Shown one piece after another: positions 60,723-64,000 of a DNA stretch of 64,000 nucleotides. The stretch covers positions 42,612,240 through 42,676,239 of the forward strand of contig LS997564.1 in NCBI GenBank assembly GCA_000469685.2. The letters run 5' to 3'. The stretch is from Haemonchus contortus. Lineage: Eukaryota; Nematoda; Chromadorea; Rhabditida; Trichostrongylidae. Made by a program: the position numbers and the translations under genes. A model generated the notes under the pieces. It ran no database searches and had not been told where the DNA came from. It was given only the letters and a program-made list of their open reading frames with translations. How positions within the stretch are numbered: the first letter of the stretch is position 1; each line of letters starts with the position of its first letter.

Positions 60723-61698
60723 CGGTTTTTCAGTACCATTGGCATATCTGTGCGAGATCACGCATCCAATGCCGTACACGCATGCATCTGCTGCCATAAC
60801 GATCTTCTCCTTGGGGTCGTAGTGGGCAAGGTTTAGATCGCTGGAAAGTGCTGATTTCAAGTTCTCGAATGCATCTTGTTGCATAGACGTCCACTTCCAC
60901 TTTACGTCTTTCTTCAGTAATGGTCTAACGGTCCACGTAAACTTTTCATGGACGGCATGAACGCTGAGTAGTAATTCACCATTCCTGGGAATGCGCGTAG
61001 TTGCTTGACGTCTTTCGGTTCGGCCATGCCACATACTAGGATACCATCTAGATATGTTATAACTCCATGAGGCCTGCTACCATTTTGATCATTTTTGTTG
61101 GAAAATTCAGGGTGCTGTCTTGATCCCCAACGGCATGCGATTGTACTGAAACAATCCTTTGTGCGTGTTGATCACTGCCTCCCTCTTAGATTCCTCTGAT
61201 AGCTCTATCTGGGTAGGCATCGGAAAGATCTATTTGGGAAAAAACGGTTCCTCCATTCAGGGATGCAAAAACATCATCGGGGGTGGGGAGGGGATAGTGG
61301 AAGGACCGTAGGGCTTTGTTAAGTGCAGTCGAAAAGTCAGCGCATACTCTGATTTTTCCATTTGGTTTCTTGACGCATACGATTGGTGCAGACCATTCGC
61401 TATGGCTCACCAGAGTGATAACACCCATTTCTTGAAGTCTGTTGAGTTCGTTTTCGACGGACTCTAGGGCAGCGTGGGCAACGGGACGACTACAACGGAG
61501 TACGGGACGAGTATTGGGTAGGAATATAAGGTCTGCTTTCTCTTTCGTGCAGAGTCCAAGATCTTCGGTGAATACGTCAGCATACTTTTTCTTCAGCTCT
61601 TTTTCCACGTAGGAGCTTCGTTTTGTTTCGATCTCTGCAACCATCATTTCCAAGTGATGCTGCATCTCTTCGTTGCTTTGTATCCACTCGAGTCCCAT
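60696..61698 (-). pseudogene. Reverse transcriptase of the decayed gypsy element
   Basis: 61698-61186 reads from the protease-RT linker to the first catalytic aspartate (V-F-S-Q-I-D-L-S-D-A-Y). The stretch 61186-61034 contains MPLGIKTAP and Y-L-D-G but only with stops and shifts. 61034-60696 holds the end of RT and the start of RNase H. Confidence 0.85.
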
Positions 61699-62226
61699 TT
61701 ACGAGTGATACGGTGCCACGTAGGCGTATCCCACACCTTTGCTGCCTTTCGATTCCATTGTACACTTTAGTTTTCCTCGGATCTTCATACGATCACCGCT
61801 GGCATTTTTCATAGTAATGTTTGTCTTTTCCAGCTTCGGGGATCCCACTTTCTTCCAGACATCTTCATTTAGTAACGTTATGTCTGATCCCGTATCCAGC
61901 AGGAATTCAACTGAATGCTTGTTCACAACTACCTCGACGTACATATTTGTAGTGCTAACATTTGCAGACGTATTTGAAATCTTTGAAGACCGAACATGTC
62001 TCTTGGTATCTTGCTTCGAATGCTTCTTTTTGTCGTTGCGGTGATGACTCCTTCTTGAAGTCCTACTACGCTTAGCTGTTCCCTTCTGATATGCAGCGTC
62101 GCAGAATTTCTCTCTGTGGCCACTTCTCCAGCACTTTTTGCAGAACCACAACTTCTTTTTACATACTCTGGCGTAGTGCTTCCCTTCACAGTTCCAACAG
62201 ACAATGAGCTTCGGATCTTCTTTCAC
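61699..62226 (-). pseudogene. Zinc knuckle and aspartic protease of the decayed gypsy element
   Basis: Two cysteine knuckles (C-W-N-C...H...C and C-K-K-C...H...C), a basic K/R/H-rich linker, then protease L-L-D-T-G-S-D. About 175 residues remain open, one of the best-kept parts. Confidence 0.85.
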
Positions 62227-62394
62227 TGTTTCTTTGACGGCCTTGACATCTCCGGCGATAGCCTCACAATCTCTTTTGGGATTCAGAAAACTCTCACATT
62301 TTTGGTATAATTGCGATGAGGCGTTGCCGAATTTCTGCTTCTGACTGAGACCTCAGACCGAATATCCAAAGCAAGCACTTTATGCCGTCCGAAT

Positions 62395-62925
62395 CTAAGT
62401 CATGAAGTTTGCTTTCTCACAAAATTCGTTCACTCTACCCGTACAGGCAAGGTAGTCTTCGTGGTCGCTCTTCTCAAGCTCCAAACATTGGTATGTGGTT
62501 ATGAACTCGGATGATTTGAAGTCGAACAAGTGGCTCAGATAGTCGACAGTTTCTTGAAAGCCGATGTCTGACCCTTGGTAACACGTGTCGCTGGTACTTC
62601 TCAAAAGTAACATTATCAAGTTTTTCACAAAGAAGTCTCACCCTTGCCGCTTCAGGAAGTTGTCGTGCATCTTCTGTGAACACTTCCTTGTACCTTGAGT
62701 ACCATCTGGAGAATCCTTCTCCAAGTCGGCATCGAACACAAACTTTTCGATCCGGGTACTCAATGCGGCCATCACGTTCGGCGTTGAAACTTCTTCAGTC
62801 CTGGCTCGGTTTCCAGCTCCATCTTCCACACGGTGCAAGAGCATCTAAACCAGTTCTTTGTGCTGCCTTCGCTGTTCTTCAAGCAGGTCCTTGAAGAATG
62901 CCATCAGCTGCGGTTGATCCATTCT
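62395..62925 (-). pseudogene. gag of the decayed gypsy element
   Basis: Starts M-D-Q-P-Q-L-M at about 62923, hits TAG after some 25 codons, then continues in other frames with STPNVMAALSTRIEKFVFD, VRLLCEKL and KFCEKANF-type pieces. At least two frameshifts. Confidence 0.75.
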
Positions 62926-62946
62926 TCGGCTCCTTGACCGCCATTT

Positions 62947-63103
62947 GTTGTGTCCTTAGACTCCAGTGAGACGACCGGTTTATTGTAGTCGTGAGCAAAA
63001 AGGAAAAGTAGAAGAAGAAGTGTCTAACCCTACTCGGGTTAGGCTTATATAGAGTAGGCGCCTACGATACGATACTCTTATCAGTTCATTTCTATACACA
63101 ACC
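62947..63103 (-). repeat. LTR (5') of the decayed gypsy element
   Basis: 157-bp relative of 58718-58873. Confidence 0.92.
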
Positions 63104-63144
63104 GATTCCACTCATGAGAAACAGCACTCGCGAAGTGGGTGTAC

Positions 63145-64000
63145 AGGGTGGCTGAAAAGTATAGGACGCGCCGTTTGACGCTTGCTGGCATCCTGCCAAT
63201 GGGTATTTCCAGAATCTTGTGGGACTTTTAGAAAGCTTGGGATCTGTACAAAAATCCATATGAGTCATTCGATTGACCGTTCGCCCTAACAGTCGCTACA
63301 GAAGTTTCTGCGCATCGACCCACTATCGAGAAGCTGTTCAGAGAAGGTTGCAGGAGCTGTGACATCGCGAAATGACTCGGTGTCCCCTCTCCAACCGTAG
63401 GGAATGTTACCGCTGCTCTCAGAAATCGAGGACGAGCCTCTGCGATGCCAAAAAGGGGACGACCGAGAACAGTGAACACACCGAGGATTCGTGGCACCAC
63501 CAGGAAGAGGATCACCCGCAACCATGGAGTCATCATGAATCGGTTTGCTTCTGAATTCAACATCAGCCGTCAAACTATCCAGAAAATTGCGAAACGCGAC
63601 CTCAGGCTGAGCAATTATTGGCTCCGTCGAGGACTGTTTTTTCAGAGCAGTCCAAGCAAAGTCGACTGATAAAATGCAAAAAACTTTTTCGAGAGCTCAG
63701 TTCGTGCCGCATCTCTGACGTGATCTGGACCGATGGGAAAATTTTCACCTCAGAACACTATCCAATCCGTCAAAACCAGAGAAAGTTGTTGTCAAAAGCT
63801 GACACCAGGTCCCCAAAACGCTGTCTTGTGCACAGCAGGCTATATTCCAAAAGTGTTATGGTTTGGGCCGGGGTGACATCAGAAAGCAGAACAACTTTGG
63901 TCTTCATCAACAGAAATGTGAAGATTAACTCCGAGGTCCACCAAAAGGTTGTTTTAATGGACGCTCTGCTATCCTGGATCACTGAACACTTTCGTAACCG
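63145..64000 (+). mobile_element. Tc1/mariner transposon, left part, runs off the window
   Basis: Begins with TA and the terminal sequence CAGGGTGGCTGAAAAGTATA. Within it is a damaged transposase. The helix-turn-helix region with the G-R-P-R-T hook reads in one frame (63445-63669). The catalytic core (D-V-I-W-T-D-G-K-I-F, then S-V-M-V-W-A-G-V) reads in another from about 63666. A stop also lies in the N-terminal part near 63374. The last catalytic residues and the right terminus lie beyond 64000. It begins about 40 bp right of the gypsy LTR. Confidence 0.88.

Larger units (their letters stand above)
58718..63103 (-). mobile_element. Decayed Ty3/gypsy retrotransposon
   Basis: Short LTRs (58718-58873 and 62947-63103), both bounded by GTTGTG...CACAAC inverted ends. 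The inner order on the - strand is gag, zinc knuckle and protease, RT, RNase H, integrase. Every domain is recognisable but split by frameshifts and stops. The RT catalytic motif reads Y-L-D-G in place of Y-L-D-D. A candidate target duplication ATTCC sits directly left of the left LTR and two bases beyond the right one. Confidence 0.9.

Overview
This window looks like nuclear DNA from a nematode, most likely a clade V parasitic worm such as a hookworm or a relative; that placement is inference. The reasons are small exons with nematode-type splice sites (TTTCAG acceptors), long introns filled with transposons, and Cer1-like Ty3/gypsy, RTE, CR1-like and Tc1/mariner sequences. There are only two host genes. 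No rRNA, tRNA, CRISPR array or bacterial-type operon was seen.

Layout. (1) About 0.16-7.1 kb, + strand: the 3' part of an RNFT1/2-like multi-pass RING-finger E3 ligase gene, ten exons, with GGTCGGTCGG-rich foldback elements in one intron. (2) 7.1-21 kb: no gene recognised. It holds low-complexity and repeated DNA, including two inverted copies of a ~1.1 kb repeat (11.9-13.0 and 16.2-17.3 kb), a ~410 bp direct repeat, a 53-bp-stem hairpin at 15.7 kb and a dispersed repeat at 18.6 kb. (3) 21.26-24.56 kb, +: a 5'-truncated CR1-like non-LTR retrotransposon with one in-frame stop. (4) 24.8-34.8 kb: a nest of elements. A DNA element with ~330 bp inverted arms has one arm split by a TIR element, which is itself split by a piggyBac-like MITE (TTAA duplication). 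Its interior holds a nearly intact young Cer1-like LTR retrotransposon on the - strand (26499-33886; two 369-bp LTRs, AGAG target duplication). (5) 35-37.7 kb: repeats and intergenic DNA. (6) 37.7-57.8 kb, - strand: PI4KA (phosphatidylinositol 4-kinase III alpha). About 36 exons were placed, with complete kinase motifs and a C-terminus ending in I-P-Y. Its introns carry a rearranged LTR retrotransposon (40235-43504, ATTGT duplication) and an RTE fragment. (7) 58.7-63.1 kb, -: a decayed gypsy element with ~156-bp LTRs. (8) 63.1 kb to the end, +: a Tc1/mariner element that runs off the window.

The two host genes have no evident functional link. RNFT proteins are membrane E3 ligases. PI4KA makes PtdIns4P at the plasma membrane. 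All other coding sequence belongs to mobile elements. The most unusual features are the nested stack, the long unassigned extension after the integrase of the Cer1-like element, its in-frame TGA between protease and RT, the 19-bp array in its leader, the LTR element whose pol piece is inverted between intact ends, and the long hairpins.
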